Shown piece by piece: positions 36,253-45,209 of a DNA stretch of 64,000 nucleotides (positions are counted from its first letter, which is position 1; each line of letters starts with the position of its first letter). The translations under genes were made by a program, and so were the position numbers. The stretch comes from Nocardia altamirensis NBRC 108246 (lineage in GTDB: Bacteria; Actinomycetota; Actinomycetes; Mycobacteriales; Mycobacteriaceae), in NCBI RefSeq assembly GCF_001612685.1, contig NZ_BDAY01000009.1:186001-250000 (forward strand), written 5' to 3'. Under the pieces are notes generated by a model. That model worked only from the letters and a program-made list of their open reading frames with translations, did no database searches and was not told the DNA's origin.

Positions 36253-36906
36253 TCAGGTCAGGCCGAGACCGGAATTCACAACGAAGGCGATCTCGTCGCA
36301 TATTTCATCGAGATCGACCACCGAATCGGGCAGGGTGGTGTGCACCAATTCCTGGGCAAGTGAGTTCACCGCGCCGATCACCGCGAGCGCGAAAAGGTCG
36401 AAGCGTCGCGGCTTGGTCTCCCCGCGCTCGACCGCACGCTCGGCCTCGCTGATCAACAATGCGGACAGCAGGCGCCGCTGTTCCCTGCGCCATTCCTCCA
36501 CCGCCTGACTGACTCCGACCACCTCGACATAGCAGACGCGGGCCGAGCGGCGATCCTGACAGGTCACCGCCAGATAGGCACGGAAACCCTCGACTACCCG
36601 CTCCGACATCGGTTTACCCGCGGACGTCGTCAGCGATTCCACCGCCCGCGCGGACGCCTGGGAGGTAATCCGATCGGCCAGCGCGATCAGCAATGCTTCC
36701 CGGCTGCCCATATCTTCATAGAAACTGCGCGTGGAAACATTGGCCACCGCACACAGTCGCTCGATGGAAGTGGCCGCATAGCCATGGGTTCCGAATAATT
36801 CGAGCGCGGCATCGATCAATCGGGTCTGCCGCTGGGCCACCCGCTGCTCCCTGGACAGCCCACCATAGCTGCGCCCGTCTCTTGGTTCCGCTACCCGCCG
36901 TGCCAC
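36253..36906 (-). CDS. TetR family regulator
   Basis: A 217-residue protein with GTG start. The HTH is TSIERLCAVANVSTRSFYEDMGSREALL near residues 46-73. It sits between the secreted lipase and the acyl-CoA synthetase genes, all on the same strand. The 25-bp motif shared by three neighbouring promoters makes it the obvious candidate regulator of this lipid group. Its own promoter lacks a clear copy. Confidence 0.88.
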   Translation of the reverse strand: MARRVAEPRDGRSYGGLSREQRVAQRQTRLIDAALELFGTHGYAATSIERLCAVANVSTRSFYEDMGSREALLIALADRITSQASARAVESLTTSAGKPMSERVVEGFRAYLAVTCQDRRSARVCYVEVVGVSQAVEEWRREQRRLLSALLISEAERAVERGETKPRRFDLFALAVIGAVNSLAQELVHTTLPDSVVDLDEICDEIAFVVNSGLGLT

Positions 36907-36974
36907 CGTTCGATGCTACCCGCAGAACCGCATCGGCCCCGGCACGGACATCGGTCCGCACCGGGGTCGACGGG

Positions 36975-38372
36975 CTATTTCTGCTGGCCGATCGCGTATC
37001 CGACAAGCGCCTGCGCCATCGGCGGCAGGATCTCCGCGAGCGCATGTCCGAATTGCGGATCCGGAATGGTGCTCACCGGACTGGAGATCGAGCAGCCCGC
37101 CGGCGCGGGCACACCGTTCAGCCGATCCTTCAGCCAATAGAACGCGCCGGGCAGATGGGTGACGACGCCGGAAAGATGTTCGGCGGCGAACTCCCGCACA
37201 TAGGTCACGCTGGGACCGCCTTCGGCACAGTATTTGTCGACGACCGCATCGGTGCCCGCGATCGGTATCAGCTCGTCGTTCTGCGCGTGATAGAAGTAGA
37301 TCGGCACCGACGGTTTCCGCTGACCGAGCGAGTTGTCCGTGATCGCTTCCTTGATCTCCGGCATCGCCAGTGGGTCGGCACCCTGGAACGTGCCGAGGTA
37401 GTTCAGTCCGGGAAATACGAGGGCGCCCTGCGGATGACAGAGCACCTTCTTCGAGGCGAGGACGAATTGCCCGAGGAGATCGACCCGCTCACGCAACACC
37501 CGCTGCATTTCCGGATATTCGGTGGCGATACCGACGAACGCGGCCGAGATCAGGCCCGCATACACGCCATTGTTGTTGTGCCGCACCACCGCTGCGAAGT
37601 CGGCGGGCGCGACACCGCCGGACGCCGAGCCGACGATATTGAGCTCGGGGGCATAGCTTTCCTTGATCTCCGGCACGAACGACGAAGGAATGGTGCCGCC
37701 CGAGTATCCCCACAGCGCCGCAGGCGTGCTCGGCCCGTTCAACTGCGCGGGCGCGAAGTTCTCGGCAGCGCGAATGCCGTCGAGCGTTGCCTGCGCATTC
37801 ATCCGCGAGGCGCCGTAGGCCGAATTCTGTCCCTGATAGTCGGGCATGGCGACAGTCCAGCCCTGCCCGAGGCCAGCGGCAATCGGGATCAGCGTCTCCG
37901 CCGCATTCACGTAATCGACTGGAATGGCACCGGATTGGGCCACGTACGACGGCGCGCAGTACTGCGCGCCGCTGTCCTCGGCGATCTGGTACGACAGCAA
38001 CTTCGCCCCACCCGCAGGCGCGGGACCACGCGGCTTCAGGATCGTCGTGACCGTCGCGATCGGTTCTCCGTGACTGTTGGTCGTGCGGTAAAGCAGCTGC
38101 CACGCATCGACATTCAGCTGCAGAATGCCCATGAATGCCGGGTAGATCGCCCGTGCGCGAAGAATCTCACCGGGCTGGGCCGCGGCAACCGCGCCTGCCG
38201 AAGGCCGATAGAAGTCGTCGAGCTCCGGCGGCAGCGTGAGCGCGGGCGCCGGTTCGACCCGCACGCCCTCCTGCTCCCCCGGCGCCGCCTGCCCCGAACC
38301 GAGTGCCATCCACGACGCCATCAGCACGATGACGCCGAGGACGACGACGCGCCCACCATTGCGCACGCTCAT
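36975..38372 (-). CDS. Secreted lipase (LIP family)
   Basis: A 465-residue protein with an N-terminal signal sequence (VVVLGVIVLMASWMALG, cleavage near GQAAP). The secretory lipase family is shown by the nucleophile elbow WGYSGGT, the acid in YHAQNDELIP, and the His in AAEHLSGVV. It should release fatty acids from extracellular esters. It is followed by the TetR and acyl-CoA synthetase genes. A perfect TTACCAATATTGGTAA palindrome with the shared motif lies 29-60 bases before its start. Confidence 0.88.
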   Translation of the reverse strand: MSVRNGGRVVVLGVIVLMASWMALGSGQAAPGEQEGVRVEPAPALTLPPELDDFYRPSAGAVAAAQPGEILRARAIYPAFMGILQLNVDAWQLLYRTTNSHGEPIATVTTILKPRGPAPAGGAKLLSYQIAEDSGAQYCAPSYVAQSGAIPVDYVNAAETLIPIAAGLGQGWTVAMPDYQGQNSAYGASRMNAQATLDGIRAAENFAPAQLNGPSTPAALWGYSGGTIPSSFVPEIKESYAPELNIVGSASGGVAPADFAAVVRHNNNGVYAGLISAAFVGIATEYPEMQRVLRERVDLLGQFVLASKKVLCHPQGALVFPGLNYLGTFQGADPLAMPEIKEAITDNSLGQRKPSVPIYFYHAQNDELIPIAGTDAVVDKYCAEGGPSVTYVREFAAEHLSGVVTHLPGAFYWLKDRLNGVPAPAGCSISSPVSTIPDPQFGHALAEILPPMAQALVGYAIGQQK

Positions 38373-38400
38373 CGAAGTGCCTACTTCCCGTTACCGCTCG

Positions 38401-38432
38401 TTACCAATATTGGTAAGAGATATTTTCAGATA
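38401..38432. promoter_or_regulatory. Shared upstream motif, copy C, with a 16-bp perfect palindrome
   Basis: TTACCAATATTGGTAA at 38401-38416 is fully palindromic; the shared 25-bp motif runs 38408-38432. It lies 29 bases upstream of the secreted lipase start, so a bound protein would block the promoter. It is the best-preserved copy of the motif. Confidence 0.65.
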
Positions 38433-38517
38433 GCGGGCAAGAAGTCCAGACCCAGACAGTGGTTCGAGGCACAACACGCCAACGGCGGGTGGCGCACGCC
38501 ACCACCCGCCGGGCGAT

Positions 38518-39423
38518 CTACTTGACGCTGCCCGCCGTGAGGCCTGCGACGAGGCGCTTCTCGATGAGCGCGAACAGGATGACGACCGGAATGATGCCGA
38601 CCGTGGAAATAGCGAACACGTATTGCCACGACGTGTCGTACTGACCGACGAACTTGGTCAGCGCCACCGACAGCGGCTGGTTCTCCGGTGTCGTCAGCAC
38701 CACCAGGCTGGCGGCGAATTCGTTCCAGCAGGACACCACGACGAAGATCGTCGCGGTGACGATGCCGGGCCAGACCAGCGGCAGGCTCACCCGGACCAGG
38801 GTCTGCCAGCGGCTGAGCCCGTCCAGTTGCGCGGCCTCCTCGATCTCCACCGGAATCGAGGCGAAGAAGCTGTGCAGGATCCAGACCGCGAACGACAGGT
38901 TGAACGCCGCGTTCACCAGAATCATCGCCAGCCAGGTGTCGTTGATGCCGACCGCGAAGAACTCCCTGATCAAACCGGTCACCAGCACGGTCGGCTGCAG
39001 CATCTGGGTCACCAGCACCAGGCCGAGGAACACCGCGCGGCCCGGAAACTTGTGCCGCGCCGTGTAATACGCCGCGGGGATGGCGACGAGCAGCACCAGC
39101 ACCGTTGCGCACACCGAGATGATGATCGTGCTCGTCAGGTTGTACGACAGCGGCGTTTCCGGGGTGTCCCACATGGTGACGTAGTTGTCCGGATGCCAGC
39201 TCTCCGGCAGGTACGTCGGTGGGATGCGCAGGATTTCGGCGCGTTCCTTCAACGAGCCGAGCACCATGACGATGAACGGCAGCAGGAACAGCGCGGCCAG
39301 CACGACGCCAACCGCGGTCAGGTCCCAGCGACGGCGCTTCGCGCGGCCCGCCGACCGTTCGTCACGCGCACCGACTTCGGTTGCGCCGGTGACCTTTTCG
39401 AGCTGGGTCAGATCGGCGGTCAT
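38518..39423 (-). CDS. Carbohydrate ABC transporter permease (MalG-like)
   Basis: A 301-residue membrane protein with six predicted helices. The EAA loop is EIEEAAQLDGLSRWQTLVRVSLPLV, as in the CUT1 sugar family. It overlaps the MalF-like gene by four bases and closes the importer operon (binding protein, permease, permease). No ATPase gene follows, so a shared ATPase of the MsiK type elsewhere in the genome is expected. Confidence 0.93.
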   Translation of the reverse strand: MTADLTQLEKVTGATEVGARDERSAGRAKRRRWDLTAVGVVLAALFLLPFIVMVLGSLKERAEILRIPPTYLPESWHPDNYVTMWDTPETPLSYNLTSTIIISVCATVLVLLVAIPAAYYTARHKFPGRAVFLGLVLVTQMLQPTVLVTGLIREFFAVGINDTWLAMILVNAAFNLSFAVWILHSFFASIPVEIEEAAQLDGLSRWQTLVRVSLPLVWPGIVTATIFVVVSCWNEFAASLVVLTTPENQPLSVALTKFVGQYDTSWQYVFAISTVGIIPVVILFALIEKRLVAGLTAGSVK

Positions 39424-40301
39424 CCGTCCACCTCCTGGGTAGGCCGGATCACCTTCACGTAGATCGCGATGATGACGATGATCAGCACGAAGTTCAGCAC
39501 GCTCATCGCCGCCGCCGTGTCGATCTGTTGATTCTGCCGAATCAGCTTGAACAACAACGTGGTCGTCGTATCAGCCTGGAAGCCGGCGATGCTGCCGGTG
39601 ATCACCTGCAGAATCGGCAGCGAGTTGAACGAGTTGATGATGTTGATGATCGTCGCCACCGCGATCGCCGGACGCAGCTGCGGCAGCGTGAGAAAGCGGT
39701 AGCGCTGCCACGCGCTCGCACCGTCGACCCGGCCCGCCTCGCCGATCTCGGCCGGAATCGCTTGCAGCCCGGCCAGAATCGTGTAGGTGGTGAAGGGGAT
39801 CGAGACGAACACCGCGACACCGATCGCCACCACGAACGCGGGCCCCGGCTGCTTGGTGAAGCCGAAACCCCGGTCGAGCAGGCCGATATCGACCAGGAAC
39901 CGGTTGGCGATGCCGACGTCGGGGTCGAGCATGTAGTAGAAGATCGTGGTCGTCATGACCACCGAGGCCGCCCACGGCACCAGGATCGCCATCCGGACCG
40001 CGGTGCGGCCGGGAAAGTCCTTGTTGAGGAATTGGGCGAGCCCGGCGGAGATCACCAGGGTGATCAGCACGACCGCGACCACCCAGACCACGGTGTGCAC
40101 CAGGATCGAGCCGAGCTCCGAAATCTGGAACAGGGTGCGGTAGTTCGCCAGTCCGGCCGAGCCACGATCCTGCCCGTAGGCGCTCAGATCCCGAGTACTG
40201 GTCCACACCATGTAGCAGGCAGGGAAGGCGACGATAGCCGCGATCAGGACCAGCGCGGGTCCTATCCACGGTATCGCCGCCAGCGTTCCTTTGCGTCGCA
40301 C
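39420..40301 (-). CDS. Carbohydrate ABC transporter permease (MalF-like)
   Basis: A 293-residue membrane protein with GTG start. The EAA loop is EIGEAGRVDGASAWQRYRFLTLPQL. It pairs with the MalG-like protein to form the channel. It starts 1 base after the binding-protein gene in the same operon. Confidence 0.93.
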   Translation of the reverse strand: MRRKGTLAAIPWIGPALVLIAAIVAFPACYMVWTSTRDLSAYGQDRGSAGLANYRTLFQISELGSILVHTVVWVVAVVLITLVISAGLAQFLNKDFPGRTAVRMAILVPWAASVVMTTTIFYYMLDPDVGIANRFLVDIGLLDRGFGFTKQPGPAFVVAIGVAVFVSIPFTTYTILAGLQAIPAEIGEAGRVDGASAWQRYRFLTLPQLRPAIAVATIINIINSFNSLPILQVITGSIAGFQADTTTTLLFKLIRQNQQIDTAAAMSVLNFVLIIVIIAIYVKVIRPTQEVDG

Positions 40302-40302
40302 G

Positions 40303-41553
40303 CTACTTCGCGGCTTCCTGGATCCGCGTCAACACCTGGGCCGGATCGGTGCCCTGTGCGATGGTGCCGATCTGCTGCCGGATCGCGCCTTGCGCCGCAG
40401 CCCATTTCGGGTTGTTGCTCGGGTAGAACTGCGCCACCGCGAGGGTCGAGCCGAAGGCCTTGGTCACCGGGTCCGAGGCCAGCTTGGTGGCCGCGGTGTT
40501 GGTGATCGGGATGAAGCCCTCTTTGGACACGAACTTGGCGTAAACGTCGGCGCCGTAGAAGAAGTCGAGGAACTTCTTGATCGACTCCGCCTTCTTGCCG
40601 TCCTTCTTGAACGCCATCAGGTGATCGGCGACGCCGAGGGTCACCGGGGTGCCGGTCTTGGTCGGCGACGGCGCGGTCGCGTACTGCAGGCCGGGGTTCT
40701 TCGACGCGATCTGGCCGATCGTCGGGGGCAGGCCCTCGATCATGCCGATCTTGCCCTGGATGAACGCGTTGATCACGTCCTTGCGGTCGGTCGCGCCCGG
40801 GTTCGGCTGAGTGACACCGGCATCGGCGATCTCGCGCATCGCGCGCACGCCCTCGAGGTTCTGCGGGGTGTCGACGGTGACCTTGTCACCATCGGACCAC
40901 TTGCCGCCCGCGCCGAAGGTCCAGATGGAGGTCTCGCCCTGGGCTTCCTCGCTGCCGAGCGGCAGGCCGTAGCCCGAGACGCCGCCGCCGAGTGCCTGGA
41001 TCTTCTTGGCCGCGTCGGTCAGCTCGGCCCAGGTCTTCGGCGGCGTGGCGACGCCGGCCTTGGTGAACAGGTCGGTGTTGTAGAACAGGGTGCGCGCAGA
41101 GGCGAACAGCGGCAGCGCGTACTGCGTTCCGTTCAGCGAGGCGTTCTTGGCGAAGCCGGGCTGGATGTCGGAGAGCACCTGCGGCGACACGACTTCACTG
41201 GCGGGATAGAGCATTCCGTCGCTGGCGAAGCTGGAGTACGCATCAATGTTCAGGACGTCGGGGGTGGTCGACTGGGACTGGAGCTTGGTGCGCACCACGT
41301 CGTTGATCGAGTTCCACGACTCCATCTGAAGGTTCACTTTGAGGCCGGGGTTCGCCTTCTCGAAGTCGGCGATGATGCCGTCCCACAGCGCCTTCGTACC
41401 GGAAGCCCCGTCGCTGTAGGCCGGAGCTAAGAAGTTGATCGTGGTGTCGGAGTCGGCGGAATCTTTCGAGCCGAACCCACAGGACGAGATCGCCAGCGCA
41501 ACGCCGGTGACCATCGCGACCCCCGCGAGCACGCCGTGGAGTGGTCTTTTCAC
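40303..41553 (-). CDS. Sugar ABC transporter substrate-binding lipoprotein
   Basis: A 416-residue protein. The signal ends in the lipobox ALAISSC, so it is anchored in the outer face of the membrane. The mature domain follows the MalE/UgpB pattern (INFLAPAYSDGASGTKALWD, GFIPITNTAA). It is the first gene of the operon, divergent from the SIS gene. In the 129-base gap, TTAACCTAGTCCTAACC (about 41629-41647) contains two TAACC repeats, a possible operator. With the enzymes encoded beside it, an amino sugar such as GalNAc or GlcNAc or their oligomers is the likely ligand. Confidence 0.9.
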   Translation of the reverse strand: MKRPLHGVLAGVAMVTGVALAISSCGFGSKDSADSDTTINFLAPAYSDGASGTKALWDGIIADFEKANPGLKVNLQMESWNSINDVVRTKLQSQSTTPDVLNIDAYSSFASDGMLYPASEVVSPQVLSDIQPGFAKNASLNGTQYALPLFASARTLFYNTDLFTKAGVATPPKTWAELTDAAKKIQALGGGVSGYGLPLGSEEAQGETSIWTFGAGGKWSDGDKVTVDTPQNLEGVRAMREIADAGVTQPNPGATDRKDVINAFIQGKIGMIEGLPPTIGQIASKNPGLQYATAPSPTKTGTPVTLGVADHLMAFKKDGKKAESIKKFLDFFYGADVYAKFVSKEGFIPITNTAATKLASDPVTKAFGSTLAVAQFYPSNNPKWAAAQGAIRQQIGTIAQGTDPAQVLTRIQEAAK

Positions 41554-41682
41554 GAGCAGAACCTTTCAAATTTGCACACCCGGCGCCACTGGACAGCCGA
41601 TGATGGGATCGAACAGATCGACCCGTAACTTAACCTAGTCCTAACCCTGCTCATATGTGACCGATTCGCTCGTAAATTTGAC

Positions 41683-42627
41683 ATGAACGATCACCGGGCG
41701 GATTCTGGTGTGGTGTCGATCTCCGCCGAACCCACGCCTGCCACCCATCTGGCCACCGAAATCGCCACCCAGCCCGACGACTGGGCGCGCGCCGCAACGA
41801 TCGCCGCCGAACACCGCGCCATCCTCCCGCAATCCGGTGAGCGAGTGGCCGTGATCGGCTGCGGCACTTCCCTTTTCATGTCCAAAGCGATCGCGGCACT
41901 GCGCGAGAGCGCAGGCCAGGGCGTGACCGACGCCTGGCCGGCCAGCGAGGTGAGGTCCGGCCGCGAATACGACCGTTACCTGGTGATCTGCCGTTCCGGC
42001 ACCACCACCGAGGTGGTCAATGCCATGCGGGACATCCCAGCACACATTCCGCGCACGGTCATCTGCTCCAGCCCCGGCACCCCGGTGCTCGAGCTCGGCG
42101 ACCCGATCATGATCGACGAGGTCGACGAGCAGTCGGTCGTGCAGACCCGCTTCGCCACCACCGTCCTCGCCATCCTGCGCTGGCACCTCGGCGAGGACCT
42201 CGCCCCGGTGATCGAGCAGGCCCGCGCGGTGCTCGCCGAGGATCCCGCGATCTCGCTGGCCGACGTGCGCAGCGCAGAGGAGATCAGCTTCGTCGGCATG
42301 GGTTTCGCGGCGGCCATCGCCGAGGAGGCAGGCCTGAAGCTGCGCGAATCCTGCCAGTCCTGGACCGAGTCCTACCTGGCCACCGAGTGGCGGCACGGGC
42401 CGATCAGCATCGCGAAGCCGGGCCGCGCGGTCTGGGCGTTCGGACCGCTCGTCCCGAACTTCACCGCCGACGTCGCCGTCACCGGCGCGCACTTCGAACA
42501 CCGGGACATCGACCCGATGGCCGACCTGGTCCGCATCCACCAGCTCTGCGTGCTGCGCTCGGCCGATCTCGGCCTCGACCCCGACCACCCGCGCAACCTG
42601 AACCGCTCGGTCGTCCTCGATCAGTGA
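41683..42627 (+). CDS. SIS-domain sugar-phosphate isomerase/deaminase (AgaS/NagB-II-like)
   Basis: A 314-residue protein with two SIS domains: VIGCGTSLFMSKAIAAL near residues 58-74, CRSGTTTEVVNAMRD near 103, and in the second half SFVGMGFAAAIAEEAGLKLRE. The layout matches the isomerase half of GlmS and AgaS. The probable reaction is deamination/isomerisation of galactosamine- or glucosamine-6-phosphate to tagatose- or fructose-6-phosphate. It opens the catabolic operon of SIS, ROK, NagA, PfkB and aldolase. Confidence 0.85.
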   Translation: MNDHRADSGVVSISAEPTPATHLATEIATQPDDWARAATIAAEHRAILPQSGERVAVIGCGTSLFMSKAIAALRESAGQGVTDAWPASEVRSGREYDRYLVICRSGTTTEVVNAMRDIPAHIPRTVICSSPGTPVLELGDPIMIDEVDEQSVVQTRFATTVLAILRWHLGEDLAPVIEQARAVLAEDPAISLADVRSAEEISFVGMGFAAAIAEEAGLKLRESCQSWTESYLATEWRHGPISIAKPGRAVWAFGPLVPNFTADVAVTGAHFEHRDIDPMADLVRIHQLCVLRSADLGLDPDHPRNLNRSVVLDQ

Positions 42628-42738
42628 TCGGTACGAGCCGTGTCTACCCGCCCTGCCGGCTGCCATCCCCGAGTGGCAAGCGGCCACGCCCCCTCCGGAA
42701 CCACGCCACCCCCGGCGCCGGGAACTAGGGTGCCAAGT

Positions 42739-43770
42739 ATGAAACCCACTGCCGGTGCCGCCCGGCCCGCGGCCGGGTCTGCCGGACCGGCCGCGATGGC
42801 TCGGCCCGGCGGCACAACGACGCGTTCGGCTGCGGTACTGCCGCAGCCGGACGCGTTGGCCGACGATGCGCTTGTGCTCGGTCTCGACGTCGGTGGCACC
42901 ACCATGAAAGGCGAGATCACCGACGCCGACGGCCACGTATTCGCCGCAGCGACCGTCGCAACGCCGCAGGGTGAGGCCGCATTCGAGGCGATGGGTGCGG
43001 TGGGTGACCAGTTGCTCGCCGAGTTGACCGAGGAGCAGCGCGACCGGGTCGGCCGGGCGGCCGTTGTGGTGCCGGGCATCGTCGATCCTGTCGAGTCGAT
43101 CGCGGTATTCAGCAGTAACATCGGCTGGCGTGACGTGAAGGTCGGCGATCGATTCAGCGGCCGGTGGCACATGCCGGTCCTGCTCGAACACGATGTGCTC
43201 GTCGCCGGGTGGGCCGAATGGCGATTCGGCGCGGGCCGCGGCCACGACAACGTGTGCGTTGTCATCCTCGGCACCGGCATTTCCGGCACCCTGTCCGTCG
43301 GCGGTCGGCTGCTGCGCAGCAGCTACGGCCAGGTCGGCGAGTACGGCCATATCCCGGTCCGCGCGAACGGGCTGCCCTGCCCGTGCGGCAACATCGGCTG
43401 CGTCGAAACCGTTGCCTCCGGCGCCTCGATCGCGCGGGCGTACACCCGCCGGACCGGACGCGAAATGGACGGCGCCGCAGAAGTATTCGCACTGGTCGAC
43501 ACCGACTCGGACGCCGCGGCGGTGCTCGCCGACGCGGTCGACGCGCTCGCCGACGGTCTCATCGGCATCGTGCACGCCGCCTGCCCCGAGCTGATCATCC
43601 TCGGCGGCGGGCTCGCGGGCGCCGGTGCGGCCCTCACCGATCCACTGCACCAGGCCATCGCCGACCGCCTGCACCTGGTTCCCGCGCCCCGCGTGGTGCT
43701 CGGGGAGTACGGCGCACGCGCCGGGCTGACCGGCGCCGCGCTGTTCGCCAGGCAGGGGGCGCTGGAGTGA
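42739..43770 (+). CDS. ROK family sugar kinase
   Basis: A 343-residue protein from the ATG at 42739. After an Ala/Pro-rich lead of about 45 residues, LGLDVGGTTMKGEI is the phosphate loop; ILGTGISGTL and the zinc motif CPCGNIGCVE follow. It probably phosphorylates the imported free amino sugar at O6, since no PTS genes are seen. The N-terminal extension is unusual, and a later start near residue 45 is possible. It is followed directly by an 80-bp tandem repeat. Confidence 0.87.
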   Translation: MKPTAGAARPAAGSAGPAAMARPGGTTTRSAAVLPQPDALADDALVLGLDVGGTTMKGEITDADGHVFAAATVATPQGEAAFEAMGAVGDQLLAELTEEQRDRVGRAAVVVPGIVDPVESIAVFSSNIGWRDVKVGDRFSGRWHMPVLLEHDVLVAGWAEWRFGAGRGHDNVCVVILGTGISGTLSVGGRLLRSSYGQVGEYGHIPVRANGLPCPCGNIGCVETVASGASIARAYTRRTGREMDGAAEVFALVDTDSDAAAVLADAVDALADGLIGIVHAACPELIILGGGLAGAGAALTDPLHQAIADRLHLVPAPRVVLGEYGARAGLTGAALFARQGALE

Positions 43771-44001
43771 GGGAGCGAGTGAACCGAGGACACAGTTGTG
43801 CGGCCACGCACGACGGAGCTGAGCGTCAGCGAGGCGGAGTCGTGAGGGAGCGTCAGCGAGCGAACCGAGGGCACAGTGTGCGGCCGCGCACGACGGAGCT
43901 GAGCGTCAGCGAGGCGGGGTCGTGAGGGAGCGTCAGCGCGCGAACCGAGGGCACAGTGTGCGGCCGCGCACGACGGAGCCGAGCGTCAGCGAGGCGAAGT
44001 C
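43767..44001. repeat. Intergenic tandem repeat, three units of 75-80 bp
   Basis: Units start at 43767, 43842 and 43922, each opening GTGAGGGAGCG and containing AACCGAGG, a GTGTGCGGCCGCGCAC hairpin, and GAGCGTCAGCGAGGCG. Units 2 and 3 are 80 bp and nearly identical; unit 1 is 75 bp and more divergent. They fill almost the whole gap between the ROK and NagA genes, and the first unit begins in the ROK stop codon. They could form repeated RNA hairpins within the operon message. Confidence 0.85.
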
Positions 44002-44054
44002 GTGAGTGGCCTATCCCGCTGCGAGCGGCGCACCGGCCGAATCGAGGCCGGCGC

Positions 44055-45209
44055 ATGACTGGCACTCTCGATCTTCGCGGCCGCATCGTTTCCGCGAGCA
44101 CGACGCTGGACGACGGGGTGCTCACGGTCAGCGACCAGCGGATCACCGGGGTCCGGTCGGCGGCGGAATGGGCTGCGGCGCATCCTAATTCGGAGCTGCC
44201 GCCGTTCGCGGGGACGGTGCTGCCCGGGCTGGTCGATGTGCACAATCACGGCGGTTTCGGGCACAGGTTCGACACCGTCGACGCGGCGGAAGCACGAGCG
44301 GCCGCGCAGTTCCATCATGCGAGCGGGTCGACGACCGTGGTGGCCAGCGTCGTCACCGGGGTGGCGGCGGACATGGTCGCCCAGACCGCGATGCTGCGTG
44401 AGCTGACCGAGGACGGACTGCTCGGCGGTATTCATGCCGAGGGACCGTTTCTGTCCGAGGCACGGTGCGGGGCACAGGATCCGCGGTATCTGCGCGACCC
44501 CGATCTCGAGCTGACCGACCAGCTGCTCGCCGCGGGCGGTGGGCACCTGCGGATGATGACGCTGGCGCCGGAACGCGCCGGTTACGACGCTGTCGCGCAA
44601 CGCCTGACCGACCGCGGCGTGGTGGTGGCGCTCGGGCACAGCAATGCCGATTACGGGGCGTTCCTGAAGGCGTTGCGGCCCACCGGCTTCGGCAGCATGG
44701 TCACCCATCTCGCGAACGGCATGCCACCGCTGCATCACCGCGACCCCGGTCCCGTCGGCGCTGCCCTGGTCGCGGCTGCGGGCGATGACGTGACGGTCGA
44801 GTTGATCGGCGACGGCGTGCACGTCGACCCTGGTTTCGCCGCACTGGTTTTCGCGACCGCGCCGGGCCGGGTCGCCCTGATCACCGATGCCATGCAGGCG
44901 GCCGGACTGTCGGACGGCGAATACCAGCTCGGTCCGCAGGCGGTGACCGTGCATCAAGGGGTGGCCAGGATCGCGAACGGCTCGATCGCAGGCGGCATCA
45001 GCACCCTGCTCGACGGGGTGGTGCGGGCGGTGCGCGAATCCGGCGTGCCGTTGCCCGACGCCGTCGTCGCCGCCACCGCGACGCCTGCCGCCGCGCTCGG
45101 CCTGACCGATGTCGGTGACTTGCGTATCGGCCATTTCGCCGATGCACTGGTAGTGGATGAAAACCTCCGGTTACGCCGAGTGCTCAGACGAGGACAGTGG
45201 TTGTCGTGA
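44055..45209 (+). CDS. nagA: N-acetylhexosamine-6-phosphate deacetylase
   Basis: A 384-residue amidohydrolase from the ATG at 44055. Visible marks are PGLVDVHNHGGFGHRFD near residues 57-73, GIHAEGPFLSEARCGAQDP near 128, the ligand His in ALGHSNADY and VTHLANGMPPLHHR, and the catalytic Asp in VALITDAMQAAG. It removes acetate from GlcNAc-6-P or GalNAc-6-P. Its TGA overlaps the GTG of the next kinase gene. Confidence 0.9.
   Translation: MTGTLDLRGRIVSASTTLDDGVLTVSDQRITGVRSAAEWAAAHPNSELPPFAGTVLPGLVDVHNHGGFGHRFDTVDAAEARAAAQFHHASGSTTVVASVVTGVAADMVAQTAMLRELTEDGLLGGIHAEGPFLSEARCGAQDPRYLRDPDLELTDQLLAAGGGHLRMMTLAPERAGYDAVAQRLTDRGVVVALGHSNADYGAFLKALRPTGFGSMVTHLANGMPPLHHRDPGPVGAALVAAAGDDVTVELIGDGVHVDPGFAALVFATAPGRVALITDAMQAAGLSDGEYQLGPQAVTVHQGVARIANGSIAGGISTLLDGVVRAVRESGVPLPDAVVAATATPAAALGLTDVGDLRIGHFADALVVDENLRLRRVLRRGQWLS

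Noticed and set aside
36975..38372. Recent duplication of the two secreted lipases in the window
   Set aside because: The protein at 8773-9906 and this one share only general LIP-family features; sequences around the nucleophile (GQSQGG and WGYSGGT) and lengths differ clearly.
43767..44001. CRISPR array
   Set aside because: The 75-80-bp units are contiguous, with no unique spacers and no cas genes in the window.
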